Positions 51,073 to 58,720 of a stretch of DNA of 64,000 nucleotides are shown piece after piece. Source of the stretch: DATBLE01 sp046732255. GTDB taxonomy: Bacteria > Actinomycetota > Thermoleophilia > Gaiellales > Gaiellaceae. Within the stretch, counting starts at the first letter, position 1. The number at the start of each line of letters is the position of its first letter. The notes below the pieces were generated by a model, which saw only the letters and a list, made by a program, of their open reading frames with translations, was not told the origin of the DNA and ran no database searches. The stretch spans positions 124,001 to 188,000 of the forward strand of contig JBKPMR010000016.1 in the NCBI GenBank assembly GCA_046732255.1, in the 5' to 3' direction. Position numbers and translations under genes: made by a program.

Positions 51073-51468
51073 CTAAGTCGCGTGCGGGAGGACGAGGACG
51101 TAGAGGTCGGGGGCGGTCGGAGCGAAGCCCCGGCGTCGGTAGAAGGTGAGGGCGCGCTCGTTGCCGGACTCGACGACGATCTCGAGCCGCTCGGCGCCGC
51201 CGGCGATCGCGTAGCCCTCCGCCCACTCGAGCAGCTGCCCGCCGATTCCTTCCGCCTCGTGAGCCGGATGCACACAGAGCTGTTCGATCCGGAAGGCGTC
51301 CCCGGTCTCCTCCAGGGCGACGTAGCCCGCGGGCTCGTCGCCGAGCTCGGCGACGAAGACCGTGCTGCGGTTGAGCGTCGCGATCGTCCGGTCGTCGTCC
51401 TGCTCACCGAAGGCGAGCTTCGCAACCCCGAACAGCAGCCCCTCGTCCTCCCGGCGGAAGGGCCGCAT
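51073..51468 (-). CDS. GNAT family N-acetyltransferase
   Basis: 131-residue acetyltransferase. The acetyl-CoA motif A appears as IEQLCVHPAHEAEGIGGQLLEWAE and the terminal strand as ERALTFYRRRGFAPTAPDL. Substrate unknown. ATG at 51468 has a close AAGG; GTG 51474 or 51489 could add a few residues (VPYRKVT). It is divergent from the cupin gene over about 67 bases. Confidence 0.85.
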   Translation of the reverse strand: MRPFRREDEGLLFGVAKLAFGEQDDDRTIATLNRSTVFVAELGDEPAGYVALEETGDAFRIEQLCVHPAHEAEGIGGQLLEWAEGYAIAGGAERLEIVVESGNERALTFYRRRGFAPTAPDLYVLVLPHAT

Positions 51469-51535
51469 CGTCACCTTGCGGTACGGCACTCCAAGAACTG
51501 ATGCTACCCCGAAACTCTGCGCGGAAAGGAGCACG

Positions 51536-51925
51536 ATGGGCTACGCGTTCGGCTCGCTCGACGAGCTCGGCGAGGGATACGGATTCCGCAAGATCCGGCG
51601 CGGGCTCGGCGTGACCGCGTTCGGCGCGAATGCGGTCGTGATGCCGCCCGGCTACGAGGGGTTCCTGCACTACCACGACACCCAGGACGAGCTCTACTTC
51701 GTCCATCGGGGTACCGCCCGGTTCGAGGTGGCCGGCGAGGTGCGCGTGCTCGGGCCCGGCAGCCTCGTCCATGTGGAGTCGACGACACCGCGGAGGTTTT
51801 CGAACGCGGGCGACGACGACCTGGTCATGGTCGTGGTGGGCGGCAAGGGCGGCTACGTGGAGCGCGACGGCCACCTCGTCGACCCCGAGCGCGACCTCGG
51901 ACGGCGCCGAGCGTTCGGGGCGTAG
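51536..51925 (+). CDS. cupin domain protein
   Basis: 129-residue single-domain cupin. Motif 1 is GFLHYHDTQDELYFVHRGTARFEV, with His, His and Glu as metal ligands. Motif 2 is GPGSLVHVESTTPRRFSNAG, where the usual second histidine is HVE. It is probably a metal-dependent enzyme or small-molecule binder. ATG 51536 has an AAAGGAG Shine-Dalgarno six bases upstream. Confidence 0.85.
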   Translation: MGYAFGSLDELGEGYGFRKIRRGLGVTAFGANAVVMPPGYEGFLHYHDTQDELYFVHRGTARFEVAGEVRVLGPGSLVHVESTTPRRFSNAGDDDLVMVVVGGKGGYVERDGHLVDPERDLGRRRAFGA

Positions 51926-51954
51926 AAGGCCGGCGTCCCGCTAGGGTGGGCGGC

Positions 51955-52539
51955 GTGAAAGCCCGCGCCGCGTGGCTGGTGACGGTTCCGCTCGCGCTGG
52001 CCGGCGTCGAGATCGCCCACGCCACGGCGAACGCGCTCGTAGGAGCATCGGCGTCGGAGGTGTTCGAGAGCGCAGCATCCGGCCGCGGGTCGCTCGGGTT
52101 CGTGGTCGGCGCGTTCACCGCCGTCGTCGCCGCAGCGCTTGCCGGGCGTGTCCTCGGGTTGTGGTCCGAATCGCCGGCCTCGCCGGCGATCGCAGCGCCG
52201 TTCGCAGTGCTGCCCCCGCTTGCCTTCGCCGTGCTCGAGCTCGCCGAGGCAGCTTCGAGCGGCGAGGCGTTGGGCCTGCACTGGCTGGCGGAGCCGGCCT
52301 TTGCGCTGGGACTCGCCCTGCAGGTCCCGGTCGGCGCCGGCGCCTACGTGCTTGCACGCCTGCTGCTCCGGATCAGCGACCGGATCCGGAGGCTGGTCCA
52401 CCGCGCGCCGCCGCCGCGCGTCCGGCACCTTTTCCTTCGCGCGTTCGTCGCGCCACGCGACGACGCCCGCCGCGACCTGCCCGGTCCGCGATCGCGTCGC
52501 GGTCGTGCGCCGCCTCTTCCCTCCCCCGTCCCGGGCTGA
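51955..52539 (+). CDS. membrane protein of unknown function
   Basis: 194-residue protein with four or five hydrophobic helices (WLVTVPLALAGVEIAHA; LGFVVGAFTAVVAAALAG; AAPFAVLPPLAFAVLELA; FALGLALQVPVGAGAYVLA) and an arginine/proline-rich cytosolic tail of about 60 residues. It precedes the multicopper oxidase by 55 bases and may be a partner in copper or electron handling (inference). GTG 51955 is preferred. Confidence 0.65.
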   Translation: MKARAAWLVTVPLALAGVEIAHATANALVGASASEVFESAASGRGSLGFVVGAFTAVVAAALAGRVLGLWSESPASPAIAAPFAVLPPLAFAVLELAEAASSGEALGLHWLAEPAFALGLALQVPVGAGAYVLARLLLRISDRIRRLVHRAPPPRVRHLFLRAFVAPRDDARRDLPGPRSRRGRAPPLPSPVPG

Positions 52540-52594
52540 GCGTCGTTCGGTTCGGGCGCCCTGAGGTTGTCCAACCGACAGAGGGAGGTTTTCG

Positions 52595-53860
52595 ATGCAG
52601 GTGCATCTCACCGGCGTCCGGCGCCGGCTTCTCGAGGCTGCGGCCTTGCTGGGCGCAGTCGTGGTCCTCGCGGCGACCGCGGGGGCAGCGGTGCTGATCT
52701 CGAATCGGGGCGCGGCCGCCTCTCCCCGAGCGTCCGTACACGACATGGCCGGGATGCCGATGACGGCAACCGGCACAGCGGAGGGGTCGACCTACTGGCG
52801 CGACGTTGCCGGATCAGGCTTTGGGGGCCGAGGGACGACGCGCACGTACTTCATCAGCGCCGACGTCGTCGTCTGGAACTACGCGCCGCTCGGCCGGAAC
52901 CTGACCACGGGCAAGCCGTTCGACGCGGCGGCGAATACCTTCGTGCAGTCGGGGCCCGGACGGATCGGGTCCCGCTACCTCAAGTGCGTGTACCACGGGT
53001 ATACGGACGCGAGCTTCACGCACTTGCAGCGGCGGGGCCCGAGCCAGCGGTATCTCGGGTTCCTCGGACCGGTGATCCGCGCCCAGGTCGGCGACACGAT
53101 CCGGGTCGTCTTCCGGAACACCTGTCCGTTCCCGACGAGCGTCCACCCCCACGGCGTCTTCTACGAGAAGGACGGAGAGGGCGCGCCGTACGCCGACGGC
53201 ACAGCGGCAAGGGACAAGCGTGACGACGCGGTTCCCCGCGGCGGGCGCCGCACGTACGTGTGGAAAGTCCCCGAGCGTGCCGGCCCGGGCCCCGGCGACG
53301 GGAGCTCGGTGATGTGGATGTACCACTCCCACGTCGACGAAGTCGCTGACACGTACGCCGGGTTGATGGGGCCGATCGAGATCACGCGGCGCGGGATGGC
53401 CAGATCCGACGGCAGTCCCAAGGACGTCGACCGCGAGCTGTTCGTGCTCTTCTCGGTCATGGACGAGAACGCCAGCCCCTTCCTGCCGGAGAACATCCGG
53501 CGGTTCGCGAAGCGCCCGTACCCGTCACGTCCGGACGACGATGAGTTCACCGAGTCGAACCTGATGCACTCGATCAACGGCTACGTGTTCGGAAACGAGC
53601 CGATGATCTCCATGCGGAAGGGCGAGCGTGCGCGCTGGTACGTGATGAGCATGGGTACCGAGGTCGACCTGCACACGCCGCACTGGCACGGGAACACGGT
53701 CACCGTCAACGGGATGCGGATGGACACCGTCAGCCTGCTGCCGGCGAGCATGATCGTCGCCGACATGGTTCCGGACGACCCCGGGATCTGGCTCTTCCAC
53801 TGCCACGTGAACGATCACATCCGCGCCGGGATGCAGACCCGGTACCGGGTGACGACGTGA
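52595..53860 (+). CDS. two-domain multicopper oxidase
   Basis: 421-residue exported copper oxidase with an N-terminal membrane anchor/signal (about 12-35). Copper motifs are HPHG (184-187), HSH (244-246), HTPHWHG (360-366) and HCHVNDHIRAGM (402-413), giving the T1 Cys403/His408/Met413 set and the trinuclear-site histidines. The length fits the small two-domain laccase type, which works as a trimer. It oxidises Cu(I) or phenolics. A methionine-rich MAGMPM near residue 52 may bind Cu(I). GAGGGAGG precedes the ATG. Confidence 0.9.
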   Translation: MQVHLTGVRRRLLEAAALLGAVVVLAATAGAAVLISNRGAAASPRASVHDMAGMPMTATGTAEGSTYWRDVAGSGFGGRGTTRTYFISADVVVWNYAPLGRNLTTGKPFDAAANTFVQSGPGRIGSRYLKCVYHGYTDASFTHLQRRGPSQRYLGFLGPVIRAQVGDTIRVVFRNTCPFPTSVHPHGVFYEKDGEGAPYADGTAARDKRDDAVPRGGRRTYVWKVPERAGPGPGDGSSVMWMYHSHVDEVADTYAGLMGPIEITRRGMARSDGSPKDVDRELFVLFSVMDENASPFLPENIRRFAKRPYPSRPDDDEFTESNLMHSINGYVFGNEPMISMRKGERARWYVMSMGTEVDLHTPHWHGNTVTVNGMRMDTVSLLPASMIVADMVPDDPGIWLFHCHVNDHIRAGMQTRYRVTT

Positions 53861-53881
53861 CCGGCGTCAGCCGGCCGTTGC

Positions 53882-53907
53882 GCGCCGCCGGGCTTGCCCG
53901 GCGGCGC
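53882..53907. terminator. hairpin between the oxidase and the ABC permease ends
   Basis: GCGCCGCCGGGC and GCCCGGCGGCGC make an almost uninterrupted stem around TT (11 bp with CTTG as the loop). It lies at convergent 3' ends and resembles the GGCCGGGCTTTTGCCCGGCC hairpin at 39061-39088. No T tract. Confidence 0.5.
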
Positions 53908-53916
53908 TGCAGCGTG

Positions 53917-54696
53917 TCAGCCCGACGCCTCGGCGTGCCGCAGGTTGAGCACCGCCCAGCCGGAGAGGAGCAGGATCAGTCCGGCGGCGACGAGGTAGGC
54001 GATCCCGGTGTGGCTCGGCTGGCCGGCGAGCAGCCCGCGGCTCGCCTCCACCACCTGCGTGATCGGATTGCCGGTCGCGACCGCGTGGATCCAGCCCTGG
54101 AGCAGCTTCAGCGGCACATACACGGGCGCGAAGAACAGGAGTAGGAAGACGGGGGTCTGCATGATCGGGCCTGCCTGCACGGACTGGAACCGCATCGCGA
54201 TCCCGCATGCCCAGCAGAGGAAGGCGATGTTGACCATGATCGCGAGCAGCCAGAGGCCGGCGAGGTCGACGGCCGAGCCCTTGATCCGCATGCCGGCGAT
54301 CAGCGCCACCGCCGTCACCGCGACCGAGGTGATCAGCCAGCGGACGAGCGCGCCGATGCCGTAGCCGGCGATCACGCCGCTCCGCCGCGGGGCGGCGAGC
54401 ATCAGGCGCCGGGAGAAGCCGTACTCGAAGTCGCGCGCGATCCCGAAGCCAGTGAAGACGCCGCCGAACGCGGCCGACTGGAGCAGCACGAAGCAGAACT
54501 GGAAGCCGGCGTACCCGGGCGGGTAGTCGAACCCCGGAATGTGCCGGAGGCGCGAGAGCCCGCCCGCGAAGGCGACGAAGTTGAGCAGCGGGAAGACCAT
54601 TCCGGGGATGAGCAGCGACGGGTTGTGAAGCACGTTGTGGATCGTCCGCCAGCCCACGGCCAGCGCCACGTGCCGGAAGTCGCGGGCGGCGGTCAC
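53917..54696 (-). CDS. ABC-2 type transporter permease
   Basis: 259-residue membrane subunit of a DrrB-like exporter with six helices. Family motifs: LLIPGMVFPLLNFVAFAG near the N-terminus, GFGIARDFEYGFSRRLMLAAP after helix 2, and IQTPVFLLLFF-like (IMQTPVFLLLFFAPVYVPLK) before WIHAVATGNPITQVVEA. It is the last gene of the operon with the permease at 54854 and the ATPase at 55791. GTG 54694-54696 follows repeat copy 5. Confidence 0.9.
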   Translation of the reverse strand: MTAARDFRHVALAVGWRTIHNVLHNPSLLIPGMVFPLLNFVAFAGGLSRLRHIPGFDYPPGYAGFQFCFVLLQSAAFGGVFTGFGIARDFEYGFSRRLMLAAPRRSGVIAGYGIGALVRWLITSVAVTAVALIAGMRIKGSAVDLAGLWLLAIMVNIAFLCWACGIAMRFQSVQAGPIMQTPVFLLLFFAPVYVPLKLLQGWIHAVATGNPITQVVEASRGLLAGQPSHTGIAYLVAAGLILLLSGWAVLNLRHAEASG

Positions 54697-54832
54697 AGGC
54701 CAACGTCTCCGATTCTGCGACAGGTTTTCGTCGCCGCGACCGACATGGCGGCCGCGGCACACCGGCGCCGGCCGCGAGAGCGCTGGTCTTGGGGAAGGGG
54801 GCCCACGGGGGAAACCGGCTGTTTCCCCCGTG
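54697..54832 (-). repeat. intercistronic repeat, copy 5
   Basis: It fills the gap between the two permease genes. On the minus strand: CACGGGGGAAAC/GTTTCCCCCGTG hairpin (54804-54832), GGGCCCCCTTCCCC, then the CATGTCGGTCGCGGCGACGA end. The 3' end CGGAGACGTTGGCC contains the GGAG that serves as ribosome-binding site of the downstream permease. The second hairpin is absent. Confidence 0.75.
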
Positions 54833-54853
54833 AAGCGAGCCGGAGGCGAGCGA

Positions 54854-55630
54854 TCACGTGCGCGTCATCCTCGTGCGCAGCGCGAGCCCCGATGCGAGCA
54901 GCGCGAGCCCGATCAGGACGGCCGAGAACGTGAACGCGAGCGCGAGTGCCTCCCCGTTCCAGCCCTCGATGATCAGGCTGCGCAGGCCCTCGATCAGATA
55001 CGAGACCGGGTTGACGGTCGCCAGCCAGCGAAACCAGCCCGCCTCGATCAGGTTCCGCGGGAAGTTCATCGACGAGACGAGCAGGAACACGAACAGGACC
55101 GGGAACAGGCCCTGAACCGCCTCGCCGGAGCCGGTGCGCAGCGCCATGAAGACGCCTGCGGCGCCGAACCCGATCGCAATCGCGATCGCGAGCCCGAGCA
55201 GGACGACGACACCGGCGGCACCCGATGCCGGATGGACATCGACCGCGTACGCGACGATCACGTAGACGACCGCCTGGATCATCGCGACGAAGGCGACGCC
55301 CGCAAGCTGGCCGAGCACGAGCGCGACGCCTCTGACCGGGGTGAGCGAGAGGCGGTTCAAGAACCCGGTCTGGATGTCGCGTGCGAGGTCGGTGCCGGCG
55401 TTCATCGTCGCGAAGAGCGCTCCCTGCATGAACGGGATCGCGAGCGCGAAGGCGACGAAGCGGTTGGTCGGGAAGGCGGGGATCGCGGTCGCCGGCTGGA
55501 GCCCGCCCGAGTTCACGGCGAGCAGCCCGAGCGGAAAGATGATCGGCGCGACCACGTTCGCGGGCTGGCGGGCCTGGCGCACGACCGAGCGGCGGGCGAG
55601 CTGGTAGACCTGGGCGGCGGTATCCCTCAT
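54854..55630 (-). CDS. ABC-2 type transporter permease
   Basis: 258-residue exporter permease paralogous to the one at 53917. VVAPIIFPLGLLAVNSGG, FMQGALFATMNAGTDLARDIQ and SLTPVRGVALVLGQLAG are family features, with PVLFVFLLVSSMNFPRNLI and WLATVNPVSYLIEGLRSLI at the end. Together with its paralog it makes the membrane part of a drug or lipid exporter. ATG 55628-55630 follows the GGAG in repeat copy 6. Confidence 0.9.
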   Translation of the reverse strand: MRDTAAQVYQLARRSVVRQARQPANVVAPIIFPLGLLAVNSGGLQPATAIPAFPTNRFVAFALAIPFMQGALFATMNAGTDLARDIQTGFLNRLSLTPVRGVALVLGQLAGVAFVAMIQAVVYVIVAYAVDVHPASGAAGVVVLLGLAIAIAIGFGAAGVFMALRTGSGEAVQGLFPVLFVFLLVSSMNFPRNLIEAGWFRWLATVNPVSYLIEGLRSLIIEGWNGEALALAFTFSAVLIGLALLASGLALRTRMTRT

Positions 55631-55765
55631 GGGCCACTGTCTCCGGCTTTGCCGGCGGTTTTCGCGGCCGCGACCGACATGGCGAGCGTGGCCCACGGCC
55701 ACTGCTGAGGTGCCAGCGCAGTTGGGGAAGGGGGCTCGCGGGGGAAACCGGCCGTTTCCCCCGCG
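55631..55765 (-). repeat. intercistronic repeat, copy 6
   Basis: It fills the gap between the ATPase and first permease genes. On the minus strand: CGCGGGGGAAAC/GTTTCCCCCGCG hairpin (55737-55765), GAGCCCCCTTCCCC, CATGTCGGTCGCGGCCGCGAAAACC, then a small CCGGCAAAGCCGG hairpin and GGAGACAGTGGCC before the ATG. It has the same order and orientation as copy 5. Confidence 0.75.
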
Positions 55766-55790
55766 GGAGCGAGCCGCAGGCGAGCGACAA

Positions 55791-56786
55791 TCACCGTCGA
55801 GCGGGCTCCGGCTCGGGGCCGACTTCCGCTTCGGCCGCTGCCCCCTCCAGCGTCCGCCCCGTCTTCTCGAGAAAGACGTCGTCGAGCGACGGCGCGTGCA
55901 GCTGGAGGTTCGCCACCGGCAATCCCTCCGCGTCGAGCGCGCGGATGATCTCGGCCAGGTCGAGGTCGCCGTGCGCGCAGCGGACGGCGACGCTGTCCGG
56001 CGACACCTGGACGAGCTCGCCGAAGCGCCGGAGGATCTCCGCGACGCGGATCCGCTGCTCTGGGTCGGCCGGGGCGATCTCGACCGTCGGCCTGCCGATC
56101 TGCGCCTTGAGGTCGGTCGGCGTCCCCTCGGCGACGATGTGGCCGTGGTCGATGATCCCGACCCGGTCGGCGAGGACGTCGGCTTCTTCAAGGTACTGGG
56201 TGGTCAGGAAGACGGTCACGCCGTCCTCCTTCGCCAGCCGGCCGACCTCGCCCCAGAGTGCGTTGCGGCTCTGCGGGTCGAGGCCGGTGGTGGGCTCGTC
56301 GAGGAAGAGGATCCGCGGTGAGTGGACGAGCGCGAGCGCGAGGTCGAGGCGGCGCTTCATCCCGCCGGAGTACGTGCGCACCTTGCGGTCGGCGGCCAGC
56401 GTGAGGCCGACGCGCTCGAGCAGGTCGTCGCTGCGCCGCGCCCGCTCGTGGCGGGGAATGCCGTGCAGCGCCGTCTGCAGTCGCATGTGGTCGCGGCCGG
56501 TCAGGAGCGGGTCGAGTGCCGCTTCTTGGAGCGCCGCGCCAATCGCCCGCCGCACCTCCGGCCCCTGACGGACGACGTCGAAGCCGGCCACAGTCGCCCG
56601 TCCGGCGGTTGGAGGCAACAGGGTGGTGAGCATGTGCACGGTCGTCGACTTCCCCGCTCCGTTGGGGCCGAGAAAGCCGTAGATCTCGCCGGGCGCGACG
56701 GTCAGGTCGATTCCGTCCACGGCCCGCACGTCCTTGAATGCGCGGACGAGCCCCTCGACCTCGATGCCGTTCCGGTCCGCCGCCAC
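55791..56786 (-). CDS. DrrA-type ABC transporter ATP-binding protein
   Basis: 331-residue exporter ATPase. Walker A is FLGPNGAGKSTTVHML, signature YSGGMKRRLDLALA, Walker B ILFLDEPTTGLDPQ, H-loop VFLTTQYLEEADVLAD. A C-terminal domain of about 90 residues (DUF4162-like) is typical of the daunorubicin-resistance family. It powers the two permeases downstream. ATG at 56784-56786. The whole operon is interrupted by two copies of the intercistronic repeat. Confidence 0.95.
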   Translation of the reverse strand: MAADRNGIEVEGLVRAFKDVRAVDGIDLTVAPGEIYGFLGPNGAGKSTTVHMLTTLLPPTAGRATVAGFDVVRQGPEVRRAIGAALQEAALDPLLTGRDHMRLQTALHGIPRHERARRSDDLLERVGLTLAADRKVRTYSGGMKRRLDLALALVHSPRILFLDEPTTGLDPQSRNALWGEVGRLAKEDGVTVFLTTQYLEEADVLADRVGIIDHGHIVAEGTPTDLKAQIGRPTVEIAPADPEQRIRVAEILRRFGELVQVSPDSVAVRCAHGDLDLAEIIRALDAEGLPVANLQLHAPSLDDVFLEKTGRTLEGAAAEAEVGPEPEPARR

Positions 56787-56820
56787 CTTCCGACTCTAGC
56801 GACGGACGCCGGGAGCGAGG

Positions 56821-57003
56821 TCAGGCGAACGCGCCGCCACTCCCGCGGCTGCGGAGCCAGTCGTCGAAGGCCGCCCACGCGTCGAGGTATGCGTGGAGCC
56901 GCCGCAGGCCGACCGCGACCTCGAGCCGCGTGTGCACCCGGCAGGCACTGCAGAGCCCGAGCGGACCGGGCGCCTCGCGCTCGTTGCACCGGATGCACGG
57001 CAT
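56821..57003 (-). CDS. small zinc-ribbon protein
   Basis: 60-residue protein with MPCIRCNEREAPGPLGLCSAC: two CxxC knuckles (residues 3-6 and 18-21) that make a zinc ribbon, then an amphipathic helical half (LRRLHAYLDAWAAFDDWL). Starts with ATG 57001-57003. Lies upstream of the ABC operon on the same strand, with 34 bases between. Function unknown. Confidence 0.7.
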   Translation of the reverse strand: MPCIRCNEREAPGPLGLCSACRVHTRLEVAVGLRRLHAYLDAWAAFDDWLRSRGSGGAFA

Positions 57004-57072
57004 GTGTCTCTGTGGGCGGATTCGGCGGTTTCGAAACGCGGTCCGGTCTTGGCTCATCCGCATACTGTCCGC

Positions 57073-57756
57073 GTGCGCAGGCTGTTGCTCCCGTGTCTTC
57101 TCGTCGTCGTCGCTGCCGGCTGCGGCGGCGGAGGGACGACGGTCACGGTCACCACCAGCCAGACGGTGACGCAGCCCGTGACCACGGCACCCGCGAAGAA
57201 GACCGTCCGCGTGTACTTCATTCGGGACGGCAAGGTCGGACCGGTCGGCCGGCAGCTGGAGACCGTGGCCCGCGCGTCGCTGCTCGCCGCGGTCGCGGGC
57301 GGCCCGAGCGCCGACGAGCGCGCGATCGGGTTCACCCAGGGCGAGGCAACCGAGCGGACGGCGGAGGAGGTCTACACGCTCTCCCAGTTCGAACCGTCCA
57401 AGCCGGTCGACGTCGGCGGGAAGAGCTACACACGCAAGGATTTCGAGGATCTGACACCGGCGATCCTGGTCGAGTCGCCGCTCCCGTTCGCGTCGGTCGC
57501 GTCGCCGCTCCGTGTGTGGGGGACGGCGAACACGTTCGAGGCGACCTTCGAGTACGAGCTCCTCGACAGCGCCGGGAAGGTGCTCTCGCACCACTTCGTC
57601 ACCGCTACCTCCGGATCGGGAACGCGCGGAACCTACGACTTCACGATCAGGTTCGACACGCCCCCGGGCCCGGGGAAGCTGGTCGTTTACGAGATCTCGG
57701 CCGCGGACGGTTCGCGCATCCACCAGGTCGAGATCCCGCTGACACTCGGGCGGTAG
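57073..57756 (+). CDS. lipoprotein with GerMN-like and Gmad2 immunoglobulin-like domains
   Basis: 227-residue exported lipoprotein: signal LLLPCLLVVVAAGCGGGG with lipid Cys near residue 17, then a threonine-rich linker. A GerMN-like region follows (VRVYFIRDGKVGPVGRQ, LLAAVAGGPSADERAIG), then a Gmad2 domain (ILVESPLPFASVASPLRVWG, TFEATFEYELLDSAGKV, GTRGTYDFTIRFDTP). The two domains are found together in spore-germination-type and envelope proteins, but actinobacteria of this kind need not sporulate. The ligand is unknown. Confidence 0.85.
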   Translation: MRRLLLPCLLVVVAAGCGGGGTTVTVTTSQTVTQPVTTAPAKKTVRVYFIRDGKVGPVGRQLETVARASLLAAVAGGPSADERAIGFTQGEATERTAEEVYTLSQFEPSKPVDVGGKSYTRKDFEDLTPAILVESPLPFASVASPLRVWGTANTFEATFEYELLDSAGKVLSHHFVTATSGSGTRGTYDFTIRFDTPPGPGKLVVYEISAADGSRIHQVEIPLTLGR

Positions 57757-57851
57757 GCGGGGCGGCTCATGTCTCTCTTTGGCATTCGGCGCCGGGCGTG
57801 TATTCGCTCCGAGGTCACCTGGGCACACCTGTGGCCGCGTTGTTGCACAAA

Positions 57852-57966
57852 CGTTTCACCCCCGGTCTCAGAGACCGGGGCGCAAACGCAGGAATCAAGC
57901 CACCGGCACGGGTCCATGTGGACGAATCGGCCCACGAACGTTTCACCCCCGGTCTCAGAGACTGGG
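57852..57966. repeat. second REP-like hairpin pair, without a transposase
   Basis: Two direct copies about 86 bases apart of ACGTTTCACCCCCGGTCTCA, continuing GAGAC(C/T)GGG. The first hairpin is a perfect CCCCGGTCTC/GAGACCGGGG (57860-57880). The second has one mismatch (57947-57966). It is the same family as the pair flanking the RAYT gene, in the opposite orientation, in the 271-base gap between two convergent genes. This gap otherwise holds no gene. Confidence 0.8.
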
Positions 57967-58027
57967 CCGTGACGCCGGCGGACACGGCCGTGCACTGCTA
58001 GCCCTTAGCAGGCCCTTGCCGGCGGGC

Positions 58028-58720
58028 TCAGCGCTCGTACGTGACCTCGCCGCTCTCGAGCACGAGCGTCTCGCCGCCGCCGAGCGCAACGTGCAGCCTC
58101 CCGTCGCGGTCGATCAGGTCCGCGACCCCGGATCTGCCGTCGACCGTCACCTGCCGCCCGCGGAGGAAGTCCCGAGCGCCGAGTCCATCGAAGACCGCCT
58201 CCAGGCCGCCCGCGCGCCACTGGTCGTAGCGGTCGGCGAGATCGGCGAGCACTGCGTCAAGGACCTGGTCGCGGTCCCACTCGAGACCGGTCTGGTTGTA
58301 GAGCGACCCTGCGCGGTCCGGCAAGCGGTTGCGCGTCTGGTTGAGATTGACGCCGATCCCGAGCACGACGGCGCCGTCGCGCGCCTCGGCGAGGATCCCC
58401 GCCACCTTCGTCCGCCGCAGCATGACGTCGTTCGGCCACTTGATCTGGACGGCGAGCCCGGTGAGCCGCTCGAGCGCATCGGCCAGGGCCACGCCGGCGA
58501 CGAGCGCGAGCTGCGGCAGCGGTCGGCCGGCCGGAGGCTTGAACAGCACCGAGACGAGGAGGGCATCGCCCGGCGGCGCCTCCCACGATCGGCCGAGCCG
58601 GCCTCGTCCGGCGGTCTGGTAGTCGGCGACCGCGACCGCCCCCTCCGGCATCGTCGCCTCGAGCAGTTCCTGCGTGGACGCGCAGGAGTCCACGTGGATC
58701 CGTGGATCGCCGAGCGTCAT
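58028..58720 (-). CDS. birA: biotin-[acetyl-CoA-carboxylase] ligase
   Basis: 230-residue class I biotin protein ligase, lacking the N-terminal HTH of bifunctional BirA. The biotinoyl-AMP motif GRGRLGRSWEAPPGDALL is present, with QIKWPNDVMLRRTKVAGILAE, VVLGIGVNLNQTRN and the SH3-like C-terminal (GRQVTVDGRSGVADLIDRDG). It attaches biotin to carboxylase carriers. Start ATG 58718-58720 overlaps the methyltransferase stop (ATGA). It is the last gene of the fdh operon; no obvious functional link to formate oxidation. Confidence 0.9.
   Translation of the reverse strand: MTLGDPRIHVDSCASTQELLEATMPEGAVAVADYQTAGRGRLGRSWEAPPGDALLVSVLFKPPAGRPLPQLALVAGVALADALERLTGLAVQIKWPNDVMLRRTKVAGILAEARDGAVVLGIGVNLNQTRNRLPDRAGSLYNQTGLEWDRDQVLDAVLADLADRYDQWRAGGLEAVFDGLGARDFLRGRQVTVDGRSGVADLIDRDGRLHVALGGGETLVLESGEVTYER

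Noticed and set aside
33620..57966. CRISPR array from the repeated hairpins
   Set aside because: Copies are far apart, palindromic and lack regular spacers; they fit REP-like elements with a RAYT gene.
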